Positions 4,394 to 5,933 of a stretch of DNA of 5,933 nucleotides are shown piece after piece (position 1 is the stretch's first letter; every line of letters starts with the position of its first letter). The translations under genes were made by a program, and so were the position numbers. Under the pieces are notes generated by a model, which was given only the letters and a program-made list of their open reading frames with translations, was not told the origin of the DNA and ran no database searches. Source of the DNA: Bacteroidota bacterium (GTDB taxonomy: Bacteria > Bacteroidota > Bacteroidia > Chitinophagales > Saprospiraceae); contig JAJRUR010000258.1 in the NCBI GenBank assembly GCA_024277695.1, forward strand, positions 1 through 5,933, read 5' to 3'.

Positions 4394-5933
4394 ATGTCAG
4401 CATATCTAAATGAACTCAATGATGTACAATGTCAGGCAGTGTGTCATATAGAAGGTCCTTCCTTGGTTATCGCAGGTCCCGGTTCGGGCAAGACGAGAGT
4501 ACTTACTTATCGGATTGCGCACTTGATGCATCACGGCATTTCTCCTTGGAATATACTGGCACTTACTTTTACCAATAAAGCTGCTCGAGAGATGCGCGAA
4601 AGAATAGCAACCCTCGCCGGTGGAGCAGCCCGCAATCTTTGGATGGGTACTTTCCATTCTATTTTTGCACGCATTCTGAGAATAGAAGCTGACCAAATCG
4701 GCTTTTCAAAAGACTTCACCATCTATGATACGCAGGATAGCAAGAGTGTGATCAACCAGATCATCAAAGATATGCGATTAGATAAAAAAACCTACAACCC
4801 CAACGGTATTCGCGCTCGGATATCTTCTGCCAAAACGAACGTGATCTCCTCTGAAGAATATGCCAAAAGGCCTGACTTGCTCGCAGACGATCAACGTTCA
4901 AAGAGACCTTTTTTCTATAAAATATACCAAAAATATACAGATAAACTACGCTTGGCCGGCGCTATGGACTTTGATGACCTGCTCTATCATATGTACTGTA
5001 TGCTCCGCGATCACGAAGAACTATGCAATAAATATAGAGCCAAATTTAGTTTTGTACTGGTCGATGAGTTTCAAGATACCAATTATATACAATACGAAAT
5101 CATAAAAAAACTCGTAAAATATCCCTCAAGTCCCGAAAACCTCAGCGTAGTTGGTGATGATGCGCAGAGTATCTATGCTTTTAGAGGGGCTACCATCGAT
5201 AATATCCTCGATCTAAAAAAGGACTTCAAAAATCTCAAGGTTTTCAAATTAGAACAAAATTATCGCTCTACAGTCCACATCGTCCAGGCTGCCAACGGCA
5301 TCATTGCACATAACAAGAAACAAATCAAAAAGACGATTTGGACATCTGCACAAGATGGCGAACCTATCAATGTGATTCGTGCCATTACAGATAGCGAAGA
5401 AGGAAAACGCATCGCCGACTTGATCGTCGAACACAAAAACAGATACCACTTACCCAATACAGAAATCGCTATACTCTATCGGACCAATGCCCAGTCCCGT
5501 GTTTTTGAAGAACATCTGCGCCGCAATAATATTCCGTATCGGGTTTTTGGTGGCTTGTCCTTCTATCAGCGAAAGGAAGTCAAAGATCTCCTTGCCTATA
5601 TGCGATTAGCTCTCAATCCGAGTGATGACGAAGCCTTTAAGCGTGTAGTAAACTACCCGAAGCGAGGCATTGGTAAGACGACCATCGATAAAATATTACT
5701 TACAGCTGACCAACATGGGATTTCTATTTGGGAGGCTATGGCCAAAGTTGCGCTCCATCAAGGAACTGTGACCAAACTTGCTCAATTCAAAAAGCTGATC
5801 CATGCCATGAGACAAAAAGCACAAACTACGGATGCATACACTACAGCGGTGTATATCTCCAAAGCCTCCGGAGTGTACGATTTGCTCAGATCGGATAGTA
5901 CTATCGAAGGCATGAATCGTCTGGCCAATGTCA
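4394..5933 (+). CDS. uvrD: UvrD/PcrA-type DNA helicase, 5' part only
   Basis: The gene runs off the right edge of the window; 513 codons are present, all open. It encodes a superfamily 1A 3'-to-5' ATP-dependent DNA helicase of the UvrD/PcrA/Rep group, acting in nucleotide excision repair, mismatch repair or removal of blocked replication complexes. The order of motifs is canonical: Q-motif region L-N-D-V-Q-C-Q-A-V (8-16); Walker A G-P-G-S-G-K-T at 28-34 (Pro29 replaces the commoner Ala); motif Ia T-F-T-N-K-A-A (58-64); G-T-F-H-S (85-89); D-F-D-D-L (192-196); Walker B V-D-E-F-Q-D-T (223-229); motif III G-D-D-A-Q-S-I-Y-A-F-R-G-A (254-266); and motif IV Q-N-Y-R-S (288-292). These are followed by the 2A/2B region with A-I-L-Y-R-T-N-A-Q-S-R. 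Full-length relatives are roughly 720-780 residues, so about a third is missing. The ATG at 4394 is right for the family because the Q-motif follows within ten codons. The promoter box at 4362-4369 serves it. UvrD rather than PcrA or Rep is a naming choice that the sequence does not settle. Confidence 0.95.
   Translation, partial: MSAYLNELNDVQCQAVCHIEGPSLVIAGPGSGKTRVLTYRIAHLMHHGISPWNILALTFTNKAAREMRERIATLAGGAARNLWMGTFHSIFARILRIEADQIGFSKDFTIYDTQDSKSVINQIIKDMRLDKKTYNPNGIRARISSAKTNVISSEEYAKRPDLLADDQRSKRPFFYKIYQKYTDKLRLAGAMDFDDLLYHMYCMLRDHEELCNKYRAKFSFVLVDEFQDTNYIQYEIIKKLVKYPSSPENLSVVGDDAQSIYAFRGATIDNILDLKKDFKNLKVFKLEQNYRSTVHIVQAANGIIAHNKKQIKKTIWTSAQDGEPINVIRAITDSEEGKRIADLIVEHKNRYHLPNTEIAILYRTNAQSRVFEEHLRRNNIPYRVFGGLSFYQRKEVKDLLAYMRLALNPSDDEAFKRVVNYPKRGIGKTTIDKILLTADQHGISIWEAMAKVALHQGTVTKLAQFKKLIHAMRQKAQTTDAYTTAVYISKASGVYDLLRSDSTIEGMNRLANV

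Noticed and set aside
4406..4722. Minus-strand open frames of 63 and 96 codons
   Set aside because: They lie wholly inside the helicase gene, antisense to its conserved motifs, and are shadows of its codon use.

Overview
The window looks like a piece of a Bacteroidota chromosome, possibly Saprospirales-like, though the order is only a guess. Reasons: low to moderate GC, A-rich start regions without clear Shine-Dalgarno sequences, two exact matches to the Bacteroidota -7 promoter consensus TAnnTTTG, a lipoprotein-type gene, and a block of short GC-rich REP-like repeats of the type seen scattered between genes in this phylum.

Layout. (1) 1-112: two adjacent perfect hairpins, with a possible pseudoknot, lie just ahead of a gene. 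(2) 113-1224: a very AT-rich two-gene unit on the + strand. It holds an unrecognised exported (probably lipoprotein) protein, whose apparent signal peptide carries an in-frame TAA at codon 4, followed 11 bases later by a small three-helix membrane protein. (3) 1225-1681: a convergent intergenic region with an inverted, tandem REP-like repeat cluster (1285-1449), then about 230 bases in which I recognise nothing. (4) 1682-3546, minus strand: serC (phosphoserine aminotransferase, complete, active-site residues intact) followed by a YgjP/DUF45-type zinc metallopeptidase gene, probably co-transcribed. (5) 3712-4185, plus strand and divergent from serC: an unrecognised four-helix membrane protein. 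(6) 4186-4393: an intergenic region with a folded element and a promoter match. (7) 4394 to the window end: the first 513 codons of a UvrD/PcrA-type superfamily 1A DNA helicase, running off the right edge.

The right-hand two thirds are ordinary housekeeping genes: serine biosynthesis, a predicted peptidase and DNA repair. The left-hand AT-rich pair, bracketed by folded or repeated DNA, is the accessory part. I found no convincing new multi-gene system. The points most worth a second look are the stop codon inside the signal peptide, the folded leader ahead of that gene, and the two intergenic folded or repeated elements.
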